DNA of 64,000 nucleotides from Shimia sagamensis (GTDB lineage Bacteria; Pseudomonadota; Alphaproteobacteria; Rhodobacterales; Rhodobacteraceae). Position 1 is the first letter of the stretch. Every line of letters starts with the position of its first letter. Below are positions 35,320-44,925 of the stretch, piece after piece. The stretch is from NCBI RefSeq assembly GCF_900182745.1, contig NZ_FXTY01000011.1, positions 40,695 to 104,694 of the forward strand. The letters run 5' to 3'. The notes beneath the pieces were generated by a model. It was not told the origin of the DNA, did not search any database, and saw only the letters and a list, made by a program, of their open reading frames with translations. A program made the translations under genes and the position numbers.

Positions 35320-35351
35320 GAGGCCAATCCGCGTTGATGCTGGTTGGCCTC
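35320..35351. terminator. Hairpin between convergent soxH-like and hemA genes
   Basis: GAGGCCAA (35320-35327) pairs with TTGGCCTC (35344-35351). On the plus strand it is followed by ACTTTCCATTTT, a weak U-tract. It probably ends the MBL operon. Confidence 0.6.
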
Positions 35352-35371
35352 ACTTTCCATTTTGCCCGAAC

Positions 35372-36610
35372 TTATTGGGCGGCCAATGGTTGCCGGGCCA
35401 GCTGACACTTATCCCACAAGTCACCCAATGCCCCAATCAGATGGGCAATGTCCTGATCTGAGTGAACCGGGGACGGCGTGATACGCAGTCGCTCCGTCCC
35501 TTTGGGCACTGTGGGATAGTTGATCGGTTGAATGTAAACGCCATAGTCTTTGAGCAAGACATCTGAGATGAATTTACATTTCACCGGGTCGCCAACCATC
35601 ACCGGAATGATATGACTGGGGTTGGCAACGTGAGGTATACCCATCCGCTCAAGATCCGCCCGAACTTGTGCAACTTTGCTTTGTTGCGTTTCACGCTCGA
35701 CGCCACTCTGTTTCAAGTGACGAATCGAAGCTGCCGCTCCTGCGGCAATCGCTGGCGGTAGCGCGGTGGTGAAAATAAACCCGCTGGCAAAGCTGCGCAC
35801 AAAATCACATAGCTCACCAGAGGCGGCGATATAGCCTCCAACCACGCCAAACGCCTTACCCAAAGTGCCTTCGATCACCGTTAGCCGATGCATCACGCCT
35901 TCACGTTCGGCAATACCGCCGCCACGCGGGCCGTACATGCCAACCGCATGAACTTCATCCAGATAAGTCATGGCGTTATATTTGTCTGCCAGATCACATA
36001 TCTGCGCGATCGGGGCGATATCACCGTCCATCGAATAGACGCTCTCAAATGCGATCAGTTTTGGGCACTCCAAAGGCAATGAGGCCAGCTTGTGTTCCAG
36101 ATCTTCCAGATCATTATGCTTCCAGATCATCGTCTCCGCTCTTGAGTGGCGAATACCCTCAATCATGGACGCGTGGTTCAGAGCATCTGACAGCACGACA
36201 CATCCGGGAATACGGCTGGCGATGGTTCCCAGTGCCGCCCAGTTGGACACGTAGCCTGAGGTAAACAACAGCGCGGCTTCTTTGCCGTGCAGATCGGCCA
36301 GTTCCGCCTCAAGCAGCACATGATCGTGGGTGGTGCCTGAAATGTTTCGCGTGCCACCGGCCCCGGCCCCACACCGATCCAGCGCATCATGCATCGCAGC
36401 CAGTACTTTAGGGTGTTGCCCCATCCCCAGATAATCGTTGGAGCACCAGATGGTCACGCCATCTGACGTGGGTTCACCGTCCGCACCGGCAACATGTGAC
36501 TTTGCATTTGGGAACGCCCCACACTGACGCTCCAGCTCGGCAAAGACGCGATAGTTGCCCTGATCGCGCAACTCATCCAGCGCGCCTTTAAAAAATTGTT
36601 GGTAGTCCAT
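35372..36610 (-). CDS. hemA: 5-aminolevulinate synthase
   Basis: A 412-residue PLP enzyme condensing glycine and succinyl-CoA, the first step of haem synthesis in alphaproteobacteria. Motifs: [27 protein letters not shown], the [11 protein letters not shown]sp-His region and the PLP lysine in EGTLGKAFG. The start forms a TAATG overlap with the DUF302 gene, so it is translated from the Sox-region operon. It may be a dedicated second copy that raises haem supply for the c-type Sox cytochromes; whether the genome has another hemA cannot be seen. Confidence 0.92.
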   Translation of the reverse strand: MDYQQFFKGALDELRDQGNYRVFAELERQCGAFPNAKSHVAGADGEPTSDGVTIWCSNDYLGMGQHPKVLAAMHDALDRCGAGAGGTRNISGTTHDHVLLEAELADLHGKEAALLFTSGYVSNWAALGTIASRIPGCVVLSDALNHASMIEGIRHSRAETMIWKHNDLEDLEHKLASLPLECPKLIAFESVYSMDGDIAPIAQICDLADKYNAMTYLDEVHAVGMYGPRGGGIAEREGVMHRLTVIEGTLGKAFGVVGGYIAASGELCDFVRSFASGFIFTTALPPAIAAGAAASIRHLKQSGVERETQQSKVAQVRADLERMGIPHVANPSHIIPVMVGDPVKCKFISDVLLKDYGVYIQPINYPTVPKGTERLRITPSPVHSDQDIAHLIGALGDLWDKCQLARQPLAAQ

Positions 36611-37059
36611 TATTCTGCCAAAGCCTCGCCGACAATCTCTGCCAACAAGGCCTGAACCTCCTGCATCGGACCTTCAGGGTAGTTGCGGTAACCAAGCATA
36701 ACTTGGCCTTCGCGGTCCGCCACAAAAATTCCATAGGGGCAATGCGCGATGTTCATGGGATCGGCTTCCATCATTTTGCGTGACAAAACGGCCGAGCAAA
36801 AAATGTAAATTTCGGCCTGATCAAACAGAGTGACATCACTGCCCACGTCCTGCTTTGTCCGGCTCAACATGTCACCGACATGACTGACGTAATCGATATT
36901 CAGCCCTTTTCCGATGATCGCACTTTCAAGACTGAAAGCCGCGTCCTCAAAGCTGCCGTCGTAGTTGTACACCGTCGACGTGTTCTCCGCGACAGCTGCT
37001 CCAGCAGCGGAGATTGTTGCGACTGCGGCCAACACACCGCCAAACAAAAATGATCTCAT
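36610..37059 (-). CDS. Secreted DUF302-like protein of the Sox operon
   Basis: A 149-residue protein with a Sec leader (ending AAVAEN). The mature sequence starts with a DUF302-type pattern ([29 protein letters not shown]) and contains two Cys ([20 protein letters not shown]). DUF302 proteins are small alpha/beta proteins sometimes found with sulfur and haem genes; function is not established. It is coupled by TAATG to hemA. Confidence 0.75.
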   Translation of the reverse strand: MRSFLFGGVLAAVATISAAGAAVAENTSTVYNYDGSFEDAAFSLESAIIGKGLNIDYVSHVGDMLSRTKQDVGSDVTLFDQAEIYIFCSAVLSRKMMEADPMNIAHCPYGIFVADREGQVMLGYRNYPEGPMQEVQALLAEIVGEALAE

Positions 37060-37103
37060 GATCTCACTCTCCGGTTGCGAACAACTCTGCTGCCTTATTG
37101 AGA

Positions 37104-37132
37104 GCCCATGTGGCCATTACAGCCACAAGGGC
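37104..37132. repeat. Intergenic hairpin between soxD and the DUF302-hemA pair
   Basis: An 11-bp stem (37104-37114 with 37122-37132) with one A-A mismatch and a 7-base loop, in the 103-bp gap. There is no U-tract on the operon strand, so attenuation or mRNA-end stabilisation is more likely than termination. Confidence 0.6.
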
Positions 37133-37162
37133 CAGGACGCGTCAAACAAAGCGCCCCTGACG

Positions 37163-38203
37163 TCACTCGTCAAATGATCTAAGATATTCGATAAGTGCGC
37201 GCTGATCGGCCTCTTTCTTCAGACCGGCAAAGGACATTTTTGTGCCCTTCATATAGGCTTTGGGTTTTGCCAAAAATGCGGACAGTTCTGCGTCATTCCA
37301 GACCAATCCAGCCTCAGCAACTTTCTTCATTGGTTTCGAGTATTTGAAGCCATCAACCGCGCCGGCTGCACCGTCAACAATATTGGTCAAAATTGGTCCG
37401 GTCCGGTTCTTTGCGCCCTCGCCAACTTGATGGCACGCCTTACATTTTTTAAAGACCTTTTTCCCAGCCGCTGCCAGTTCAGCGTTGATAACAGTGGGTT
37501 TCGCAATCTCGGCTTCCACTTCGGCGCCCGCTGCCTCCACTTCATTCGCCTCAGGAGTTTTGGCGGCGTTATTCTGTGTCGGAGTTACGTCCAAAACCAA
37601 GGCCCGCATGGTCACAACAACATCATTCTTGCAGTTCTGCATACAAGGTTCACCTGTCCATGCCGGATATTCCGTCTCGGCCCGGTCATCGATGATGAAC
37701 CCATTCGCGTTTGGCATGTCTACGTCCAGAAAAGTCTCGTTGGACAAGACAAAATCATCCTCCACCAGATCGTTGGAATACAGAATGTAGGCCACCATGG
37801 CATAGACTTCATCGTCCGAGAGGCTGCCCGCATTGCCATACGGCATCGACCGTTTGATGTAGTCAAAAGTGGTTGTCAGATACGGCCAATAGGACCCAAC
37901 CGTTTTTAGCGGATCGTCGTGGTTCAGCGTATCCGCGCCACCTGCGAGTTTAGGCCAATTGTCGATACCTTCGGCAAAATCACCATGACAAGACGCGCAT
38001 TTGTCAGCAAAAATCTCCTCGCCGTCCAATGCATCGCCCGATCCTACAGGCAGACCCATGCCATCCGGGCTGATGTCCCCATCCCACGCGGTGATTTCCT
38101 CCGGCAACGCCATGCGACCCAGGCCAAATTTTTCGGCTACAACCGGTCCGGCAACCATGGCGATCACCACAGTCAGCGCCGTTGATTTAAGAAACTTCGA
38201 CAT
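37163..38203 (-). CDS. soxD: Sulfane dehydrogenase SoxCD, dihaem cytochrome subunit SoxD
   Basis: A 346-residue periplasmic cytochrome. It has a Sec leader ending VVAEK, haem site CASCH in the N-terminal domain, a Glu/Ala-rich linker, and a second haem site CKACH in a cytochrome-c550-like C-terminal domain with a Met ligand near KGTKMSFAG. It takes the six electrons from SoxC during oxidation of SoxY-bound sulfane sulfur. ATG 38203 has GAGG upstream and overlaps the soxC stop. Confidence 0.92.
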   Translation of the reverse strand: MSKFLKSTALTVVIAMVAGPVVAEKFGLGRMALPEEITAWDGDISPDGMGLPVGSGDALDGEEIFADKCASCHGDFAEGIDNWPKLAGGADTLNHDDPLKTVGSYWPYLTTTFDYIKRSMPYGNAGSLSDDEVYAMVAYILYSNDLVEDDFVLSNETFLDVDMPNANGFIIDDRAETEYPAWTGEPCMQNCKNDVVVTMRALVLDVTPTQNNAAKTPEANEVEAAGAEVEAEIAKPTVINAELAAAGKKVFKKCKACHQVGEGAKNRTGPILTNIVDGAAGAVDGFKYSKPMKKVAEAGLVWNDAELSAFLAKPKAYMKGTKMSFAGLKKEADQRALIEYLRSFDE

Positions 38204-39470
38204 TTTCTGCCTCACCGTTTGAACGCACCAACCAGGTTTGAATACAGTTGTTGTGATAGATCGAGTTCAGCCCGCGCACCTCACGCAGTTGCGTTTTGGT
38301 GGGTTGCACATAGCCGGTGTCATCCATGGCACGCGACTGCAGCATCATCTCTGAACCGTCCCAATCGGTATCGAGATAGAACCGAGTCAGTGCCATCTTT
38401 TCTCCCGGTTTCGCCAAGCGCGCCGTTTCCCAGGTCATACCTCCATCCTTGGACACATCAACGCGGGTGATCGCCCCACGCCCGGACCATGCCAGGCCAG
38501 TGATCACCAGTGGCCCAGTACCGTGCTTGATTGGCGCCTGCGGGCTAGGGCTGGTCACAACGGATTTGGCATCCATCGCCCAGGTCCACTTGCGGCTGGT
38601 ACCGTCTGCAAGCGTATCGGTGTATTTGCTGGTCTCTTCGCGGCTCTCCACCGGACCATCCGTCACCTTGATGCGGCGGATCCATTTGACCCACATGTTG
38701 CCTTCCCAACCGGGGACAACCAAACGCACAGGGTAGCCATGCTCTTTGCGCAGCGCTTCGCCGTTGGCCTTAAAAGCAACCAAAACGTCATCCAGCGCCT
38801 TTTCCATCGGAATGGAACGGCCATTTGACGACGCATCCGCCCCTTCAACAAAAACCCACTTGTCCTTAAGATCGCCAGCCGTATCTAGGCCAGCCTCTTC
38901 CAGCAGCGTGCGCAGTGGCACGCCGGTGTATTCCATGTTGTGAATCATACCGTGGGTGAATTGCGCTCCGTTCAACTGTGCGCCCGCCCATTCCATGCCT
39001 GTATTGGCCGCACATTCACAAAAATAGACGTGGTTTTCACGCGGGAACCGTTCCAGATCGGCGTAACTAAACACCAGCGGCGTATCGACCAAACCGTTGA
39101 TCATCAGACGATAATCGTCCTTCTTCAAATCGATCGCCCCCGAATGGTGCCGTTCAAACGCACAGCCCTGAGGGGTGATGGTGCCATCCAATGCGTGGAT
39201 CGGCGTGAAGTTGATTGAGCTGACCGTATCCGCCGTCAGCCATTCCACGTTGCGACGAATGACATCCCCCTCGTGTTCCGTTGGCAGACCATAGCGCACC
39301 GCATCCACACCATCGCCAAACTCTTGCGCCCAAGGCTGGATCTCGGTGATCAAAGGGTCCGGAGATTGCGCGCGGGCCGCACTGGCTGTCAGCGCCCCTG
39401 CCCCCGCAGCCACAGCGCCACCTAAGAAAGCACGCCGCGAGCGACTTGTTTCGTTGTCTTTATCTGACAT
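38187..39470 (-). CDS. soxC: Sulfane dehydrogenase SoxCD, molybdenum subunit SoxC
   Basis: A 427-residue sulfite-oxidase-family protein exported by Tat (SRSRRAFLGGAVAAGAGAL). The molybdopterin-binding Cys is in VYFCECAANTG; the dimerisation domain follows (KVTDGPVESREETSKYTD onward). With SoxD it oxidises cysteine-S-sulfane on SoxY, allowing complete thiosulfate oxidation without sulfur globules. Confidence 0.93.
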   Translation of the reverse strand: MSDKDNETSRSRRAFLGGAVAAGAGALTASAARAQSPDPLITEIQPWAQEFGDGVDAVRYGLPTEHEGDVIRRNVEWLTADTVSSINFTPIHALDGTITPQGCAFERHHSGAIDLKKDDYRLMINGLVDTPLVFSYADLERFPRENHVYFCECAANTGMEWAGAQLNGAQFTHGMIHNMEYTGVPLRTLLEEAGLDTAGDLKDKWVFVEGADASSNGRSIPMEKALDDVLVAFKANGEALRKEHGYPVRLVVPGWEGNMWVKWIRRIKVTDGPVESREETSKYTDTLADGTSRKWTWAMDAKSVVTSPSPQAPIKHGTGPLVITGLAWSGRGAITRVDVSKDGGMTWETARLAKPGEKMALTRFYLDTDWDGSEMMLQSRAMDDTGYVQPTKTQLREVRGLNSIYHNNCIQTWLVRSNGEAENVEVS

Positions 39471-39503
39471 ATCAGATGCCTCTTTAATTGCGACTTGTGG
39501 AGC

Positions 39504-41207
39504 TTAGGCTCCGACAACTTTCACACTGTTGTTTGGGTCAAGAGAGATGGTGCCCTGTTTGGCGATATGCGCTTCGACCACATCCCAAATTTTTGGACCT
39601 TCGGTGCCCTCATTGACCGACGCCCATCCCGCAACTTGATAGGTTTTGGATGGATCAATACGCTCGCCGGTTTTCAGCAACGTCATCTCTGTAATCCGGC
39701 TGCCCTGCGGCTTGGTCACATCAATCCGATAGCCAATGCCACCAACGCGAACCATATCGCCGCCCTGCTGATAGTAGGGGTCTGGATTAAATAGATTGTC
39801 GGCTACATCCTCGAGCACCACATGCAGGAACTCACCGGTCATTTCAGTTCGGTAGGCCTCGCCATAGCTCATCGACGTCACATTCCAGATGTCTTCGCGG
39901 GTGATATCCTGCCCCGGCAGGATAGACGGACCCCACCGCACCCCCGGCGACAGCGCAATATCCGCCTCACGCTCCGAAATCAGCGCGTCACAGATCAGGT
40001 CGTCCCAAGTGCCGTTAAAGTTGCCACGGCGGTACAGCGTCTGATCTTCGGCTGTACGACCAATGACTTCGCTTAACTGGTCCACGTACGGCGCGCGTTG
40101 TGCATCAATCAGTTGTGCGACATCTGGGTCAGGCGTGATCACATCGCTGAAGATCGGGATCAGTTTGTGGCGAAAGCCCATCATGCGGCCATCGCGCACA
40201 TCCAAGTCCACGCGACTGACAAATTTTCCGTTAGAGCCCGACGCCACAATAATGGTTTCGCCCACCAACACAGGTTCGGGCAACGCATCATGGGTGTGGC
40301 CTGACAGGATCACGTCGATGCCTGTCACCTTGCCCGCCATCTGCTTATCGACGTCAAATCCGTTGTGGCTTAGACAGACAACCAGCTCAGCCCCTTTGGA
40401 GCGGACCTGATCCACCATTTCCTGCATCCGCTCATCCCGAATACCAAACGAATACTCGGGGAACATCCAGCCAGGGTTGGCGATGGGCATATAGGGGAAA
40501 GCCTGGCCAATTACCGCGACCTTCACTCCGCCACTTTCAAAGAACTTATAGGGCGGGAACAGCTCTGTTGGCTCATCCCACTCCGCGTCAAAAATGTTCT
40601 GCCCCAAAGCCGCGAAAGGCAGACCTTCGACAATTTCGTTCACCCGTTCAGACCCAAGCGTGAACTCCCAGTGAAATGTCATCGCGTCAGGTTTGAGCGC
40701 GTTCATGACATTGACCATGTCCTGACCTTGGGTGTGGTGACAGGTGTAGCTGCCATGCCAAGTGTCACCCCCATCCAGCAACAACGCATCCGGACGTGTC
40801 GCTCGGATCGAATTGATAACGGTCGAAACTCGATCCAGCCCCCCCACGCGGCCATAACCTTTTGCAAGAGATGAAAAATCACTGTGGCTCAAGGCGTAGG
40901 CGGATGGGCTGCCATCGTCGATGCCATACAGCTTGCGGAAATCGGCTCCTGTGACATGGGGCACTGCCCCCTTGTTGCCCCCGACCCCGATGTTGACCGA
41001 AGGCTCACGGAAATAGATCGGCTTCAGTTGCGCATGAATGTCGGTCACATGGATCAGCGAGACATTGCCAAAAGTATCAAACTCCAAAAGCTTGTCCTGT
41101 GTCAGCAATTGCTGCGCGGCCACCCGCGCCCAGTTTCCAAACCCCGATGTCCCATAAAGCGCGGCGGCGGCCATGCTGGTTTGCAAAAAGTCACGGCGAG
41201 ATATCAT
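39504..41207 (-). CDS. soxB: Thiosulfohydrolase SoxB
   Basis: A 567-residue di-manganese hydrolase of the 5'-nucleotidase fold that releases sulfate from SoxY-cysteine-S-thiosulfonate. It carries a Tat leader (ISRRDFLQTSMAAAALYG), first metal block LIHVTDIHAQLKP, LLDGGDTWHGS, and ILSGHTHDALPEP. ATG 41207 was chosen over 41285 because the twin-arginine leader starts there and AAGGA precedes it. Confidence 0.94.
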   Translation of the reverse strand: MISRRDFLQTSMAAAALYGTSGFGNWARVAAQQLLTQDKLLEFDTFGNVSLIHVTDIHAQLKPIYFREPSVNIGVGGNKGAVPHVTGADFRKLYGIDDGSPSAYALSHSDFSSLAKGYGRVGGLDRVSTVINSIRATRPDALLLDGGDTWHGSYTCHHTQGQDMVNVMNALKPDAMTFHWEFTLGSERVNEIVEGLPFAALGQNIFDAEWDEPTELFPPYKFFESGGVKVAVIGQAFPYMPIANPGWMFPEYSFGIRDERMQEMVDQVRSKGAELVVCLSHNGFDVDKQMAGKVTGIDVILSGHTHDALPEPVLVGETIIVASGSNGKFVSRVDLDVRDGRMMGFRHKLIPIFSDVITPDPDVAQLIDAQRAPYVDQLSEVIGRTAEDQTLYRRGNFNGTWDDLICDALISEREADIALSPGVRWGPSILPGQDITREDIWNVTSMSYGEAYRTEMTGEFLHVVLEDVADNLFNPDPYYQQGGDMVRVGGIGYRIDVTKPQGSRITEMTLLKTGERIDPSKTYQVAGWASVNEGTEGPKIWDVVEAHIAKQGTISLDPNNSVKVVGA

Positions 41208-41263
41208 AGTCGATCCTTGTTGTGGTGATATATACGCATATATGAATTTGTATGGGTGTGCAA

Positions 41264-41293
41264 AAGCCCCAGCACCGTCTGGCACTGGGGCTT
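41264..41293. repeat. Strong hairpin in the soxA-soxB gap
   Basis: AAGCCCCAG (41264-41272) pairs exactly with CTGGGGCTT (41285-41293). On the operon (minus) strand a short U-run follows, so it can act as a partial terminator or processing site setting different soxA and soxB levels. Confidence 0.75.
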
Positions 41294-41303
41294 CGTATCT
41301 TTT

Positions 41304-42140
41304 TTAGTTTCTGACCGAAGGCGTTTCAACAGAAAGCCCTTGGCCACGCGACGCGATATAAAGCTCAAGCGATTTGAACTCCTCGCCGCCAACTTTGTAG
41401 GGCTCAGCCCGAATATTCTTCATGCAGCCCTTAAAGCGGGCATGTGTTGAATTCAGCTTGGCATTTTTCAGACGATAAGTCGGAAAGCCATTGGTCTGAC
41501 CCTGACTCAGGTGGTCCGCGCGGATCATCGTGTCGTAATTGTCTTCATGACAATTTGAACAGGCCATATCCAACTGCCCAACGCGGGTATAATACAGCTC
41601 CTTGCCCTCCTCCCAGAACTCAGCAGCCTCTCCATCTATGGCAACATTCATTGGCATGCCACGCGACTGCAACCCAATCAGGGCCGTCATTGCGGTCATC
41701 TGGCCACCAGAATACTTCCAAGGCTCCGCCCCCATGTGATCAGTCCGGCAGGTGTTCACCAGATCCTCCATGGTGACCACTTTGCCGCCTTCAACTCGAG
41801 GCAATGTGGTCCGCAGACCCGCAAATTGTTCGACGTCATCATGGCAGGAGGCGCAAGCCTTGCCCTCGCCTCCATCAACCTCGTTCCAAAGATCAATCGC
41901 TTGATCAACAAAAACGAACCCCGGGTTGTCAAAATCATCAAGCTGTAAGGCCTGCGTTTCTTTTGCGCGGTAGATCCACCCGGATGTCACCTCATCAAGG
42001 TTTTCCGCATGGGCTGGGGCCGCAGTTTGGATTGTGAACTCCTGCCCGTCTATCGACAGCGCCGCGGATTCCTCCGCGTGGGTACTGACTGCCATCCCCA
42101 CAAAACATGCTGTACTAACCAGTACTTTAAGCGTCTTCAT
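41304..42140 (-). CDS. soxA: Dihaem cytochrome c SoxA of the SoxAX complex
   Basis: A 278-residue periplasmic protein that, with SoxX, oxidatively couples thiosulfate to the SoxY cysteine. It has a Sec leader (ending STHAEE), two haem sites CASCH and CSNCH, and the Cys of RFKGCMKNIRAEPY that serves as modified (persulfide) haem ligand. The start at 42140 is just after the leader signature; the 81-codon extension to 42383 overlaps soxZ out of frame and is a shadow. Confidence 0.94.
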   Translation of the reverse strand: MKTLKVLVSTACFVGMAVSTHAEESAALSIDGQEFTIQTAAPAHAENLDEVTSGWIYRAKETQALQLDDFDNPGFVFVDQAIDLWNEVDGGEGKACASCHDDVEQFAGLRTTLPRVEGGKVVTMEDLVNTCRTDHMGAEPWKYSGGQMTAMTALIGLQSRGMPMNVAIDGEAAEFWEEGKELYYTRVGQLDMACSNCHEDNYDTMIRADHLSQGQTNGFPTYRLKNAKLNSTHARFKGCMKNIRAEPYKVGGEEFKSLELYIASRGQGLSVETPSVRN

Positions 42141-42168
42141 TCGGTCGTCCTCCCTATTCTGTCCGACC

Positions 42169-42498
42169 TCAGCCGATCGCGATTTTTTTCGCTGTTTCGT
42201 AGACAGACCCATCATCGTCGTACCATGTGAATTTGAACTCACCGGCCTCGGGGACCATTGCTTCAAACTCAAAATACGGGTTGGTCGAAACCGCAGGTTC
42301 AATGGTGACGTCGATGACGTTTTGCCCATTAAAATCCGCCGTGAACCGGTTAATGATCGAGCGTGGGATAAGGTTGCCGTCATCGCCCTTGCGCTGACCG
42401 GATTCCATCTTGTGGCTGATCAGAGTTTTGATTGTGATGACATCACCAGCCGCAGCTGTCTTTGGAACTTTGACGCGAGGTTTTACACCAGAAGCCAT
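42169..42498 (-). CDS. soxZ: Sulfur carrier complex subunit SoxZ
   Basis: A 109-residue immunoglobulin-like protein without leader, exported as a complex with Tat-borne SoxY. It begins ASGVKPRVKVPKTAAAGDVITIKTLISHKME and ends with the family KFTWYDDDGSVYETAKKI block. Confidence 0.93.
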   Translation of the reverse strand: MASGVKPRVKVPKTAAAGDVITIKTLISHKMESGQRKGDDGNLIPRSIINRFTADFNGQNVIDVTIEPAVSTNPYFEFEAMVPEAGEFKFTWYDDDGSVYETAKKIAIG

Positions 42499-42518
42499 AG
42501 TTGTTCTCCTCGTCTGAG

Positions 42519-42941
42519 TTAGCCGCCGCAGCCGCCGATTGTTACTTTTACGGTTGCACTTGCCTTACGGAACGTACCGTCTTCCATTTTGGCAATCGCA
42601 ACGACATCCTGTGTTTTTGCCAATCGGATACGGGTTGATCCGGAGCGGGATCCGGCCAGCGGCCCGAATTTGAATGTCGCAACAGCTGGTGTTGGGTTGC
42701 CAGATGCAAACAGCGCAATCTCAACAGCTCCAGCGGCCGAAACCTCTACTGGAACAGTGTTGCCGTTTTCCGCAATTTCCGGGGCGGTCAGATCGATGCC
42801 ACCTTCGGTGATTTCTGCTCCGCCGGTTATGGCCGCGATCGCGTCATCGGTCAGCGACGCAAGTGCCGGCAGACCAATCAGGGATGCCATCGCAAATGTG
42901 CTTGTACCAAGTGCAAGCACTCTTCGACGTGTTAGATCCAT
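42519..42941 (-). CDS. soxY: Sulfur carrier protein SoxY
   Basis: A 140-residue carrier with a Tat leader (DLTRRRVLALGTSTFAMASL) and the C-terminal swinging arm GGCGG, whose Cys carries all pathway intermediates. ATG 42941 follows GGGAGG; the 5-codon extension to 42956 is rejected. Confidence 0.95.
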   Translation of the reverse strand: MDLTRRRVLALGTSTFAMASLIGLPALASLTDDAIAAITGGAEITEGGIDLTAPEIAENGNTVPVEVSAAGAVEIALFASGNPTPAVATFKFGPLAGSRSGSTRIRLAKTQDVVAIAKMEDGTFRKASATVKVTIGGCGG

Positions 42942-42973
42942 TTCGTTTCCTCCCATTGAGTCCGGGTAAATTA

Positions 42974-43426
42974 TTATTCTTTCAGGGTCTGAAGATACGC
43001 GAGGACATCTTCGACCTGTTGCGCGGTCAAGATGGTCTTGCCCTCAAATTTTTCCAGCGTGCGTTCAAACCCCGCATTTTGGTAAAACGCAGGCATGATG
43101 CTGTCTTCAAAAACCATTTTTGAATTGGCCACGATCGCGCGAAGTTCTTGCTCTTCCCAACGATCTGCAGCACCGGTCATTTCAGGGCCAACTTCACCGT
43201 GAAACGACTCCTCGGGCATGTCTGCATTGACATGACAGGCCAGACAATTGCCCAGCTTTCTGTTCTTGAAAACATCCCGGCCATTTGCAGGGTCTCCGGC
43301 CACGCCAGTCAACGACGCTTCAACAACGCCATCTTCATATTTGACATCACCTGGAGCCACGGGCTCAGCGGCCAACGGACTTGCCAGAAATCCCGCCACT
43401 GCGATTGATAAACCGATGATCCTCAT
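42974..43426 (-). CDS. soxX: Monohaem cytochrome c SoxX
   Basis: A 150-residue periplasmic cytochrome with leader ending PLAAEP, haem site CLACH and Met ligand in SIMPAFY. It is the first gene of the soxXYZABCD operon. ATG 43426 follows GGGAGG; the long upstream extension is not coding. Confidence 0.94.
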   Translation of the reverse strand: MRIIGLSIAVAGFLASPLAAEPVAPGDVKYEDGVVEASLTGVAGDPANGRDVFKNRKLGNCLACHVNADMPEESFHGEVGPEMTGAADRWEEQELRAIVANSKMVFEDSIMPAFYQNAGFERTLEKFEGKTILTAQQVEDVLAYLQTLKE

Positions 43427-43793
43427 GCGTCCTCCCAAACACTTCAGTTCGCCGCAACGTACCGCACGATTCTGTGAAAACGCAATAACAAATTCATTTA
43501 CATGAATTTTTGTATTTGTCTGACATCCCAAAATTCCCTCGAAACACATCGCCTCATCAAAGCCCAATCGGCAACAATTTGGTTCAGCTATTGGTTACGA
43601 ATATTTCATATAGTTCAATAAGTTAGTCAACAATCTGCGATCCGAATAAGTTACATTCCCTACGCACCTTTAATCACCCAATCCACATCCCATCGCATGC
43701 ACAGCCAACGTCAAGTGCGGGTGTGATCTGAATCAATGCAGGCTTCACAATGAACGCTACATATCGCAATGTGTGAATGGATTGGAGCACATC
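43427..43793. promoter_or_regulatory. Divergent sox promoter region with candidate SoxR operator
   Basis: 367 bp between soxX and a YeeE/YedE transporter gene. It must carry the main sox operon promoter. GAATATTTCATATAGTTC (43599-43616) is an imperfect dyad sharing an AATATT-CATAT core with a site before soxS (45694-45708). SoxR is known to act at such divergent sox regions; the exact sites here are inference. Confidence 0.55.
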
Positions 43794-44855
43794 ATGGACT
43801 TGATCACCTTGGTTGAGCAGATCGGCGAAGCCCCTACCGCAGCCCTTTTCGGGTTGCTCACTGGAGTAGTGTTTGGTGCCTCTGCCCAGCGATCCCGGTT
43901 TTGCCTGCGCGCCGCCACCGTAGAATTTGCACGCGGCAAAATGCAGGACAGCGTCGCTGTTTGGCTCCTCACCTTCTCGACTGCGCTTGTCTGGGTGCAA
44001 GGTGCACGATTGCTCGGCCTGATGGACTCCTCCAGCGCCCGCATGATGGCCGTCCCTGGAAGCTGGTCGGGCGCCATACTAGGCGGGCTCATTTTTGGCG
44101 TTGGCATGGTGCTCGCGCGCGGCTGTTCCGGACGGCTACTGGTGCTCGCCGCCACGGGCAATTTGCGTTCAGTGGTGTCCGGACTGATTTTTGCGGTGGT
44201 GGCCCAGATGAGCCTTTCGGGCAGCCTGTCTCCCCTGCGCAATCAATTGGCTTCCACTTGGATCACCAGTGGCGGGCGCAACATGGATTTGCTGGCAGCA
44301 ACAAGGTTGCCCGATTCCTCTGGCCTACTCCTCGGTGTTGGCATAGCGATTCTGGCCTTAATCCTTGCACGTCGCCACAAGATCGGTGCGGCGCGCCTGG
44401 TGTTTGCCTCAGGTGTTGGCTTTGCAGTGGCGCTGGGTTGGGTCCTGACCTACGCGTTAAGCTTGATTGCCTTTGATCCAGTACAGGTAGAAAGCGCCAC
44501 CTTCACAGGGCCATCAGCCAATACACTGATGTTCTTTCTCGAGCGCGATTCTGTGCTGCAATTTGACATAGGCCTGGTGCCAGGCGTGTTCCTCGGCGCG
44601 CTTGTCGCTGCTGCTATGGCTGGGGAGTTGAAATTTCAGGCCTTTGATAATGCACCGACAATGCGCAAGGCGATGGTTGGAGCAGCGCTGATGGGTTTTG
44701 GCGGAATGCTGGCCGGCGGTTGTGCCATAGGAGCTGGTGTAACTGGAGGATCCATATTTGTCGGCACCGCGTGGCTGGCCCTGTTCTGCATGTGGATTGG
44801 CGCCATAGCAACGGATTGGCTCGTGGATCAGCGTGACGCAAGACAAACAGCGTAA
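43794..44855 (+). CDS. YeeE/YedE family thiosulfate-type transporter (SoxT-like 1)
   Basis: A 353-residue membrane protein of about nine hydrophobic segments. The two family signatures are visible: FGASAQRSRFCLRAA with ARGCSGR in the first half, and GGCAIGAGVTGGS in the second. Their Cys residues correspond to the relay cysteines of TsuA-type thiosulfate permeases. GGAG precedes the ATG at 43794. It is divergent from soxX and may import sulfur substrate for assimilation or signalling. Confidence 0.82.
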   Translation: MDLITLVEQIGEAPTAALFGLLTGVVFGASAQRSRFCLRAATVEFARGKMQDSVAVWLLTFSTALVWVQGARLLGLMDSSSARMMAVPGSWSGAILGGLIFGVGMVLARGCSGRLLVLAATGNLRSVVSGLIFAVVAQMSLSGSLSPLRNQLASTWITSGGRNMDLLAATRLPDSSGLLLGVGIAILALILARRHKIGAARLVFASGVGFAVALGWVLTYALSLIAFDPVQVESATFTGPSANTLMFFLERDSVLQFDIGLVPGVFLGALVAAAMAGELKFQAFDNAPTMRKAMVGAALMGFGGMLAGGCAIGAGVTGGSIFVGTAWLALFCMWIGAIATDWLVDQRDARQTA

Positions 44856-44925
44856 GAACTGGACTGACCAAACCGCGACCAAGGCAATTCTCGAAGAAAC
44901 AGGCCTCACACTAGGGGCTTTGATT

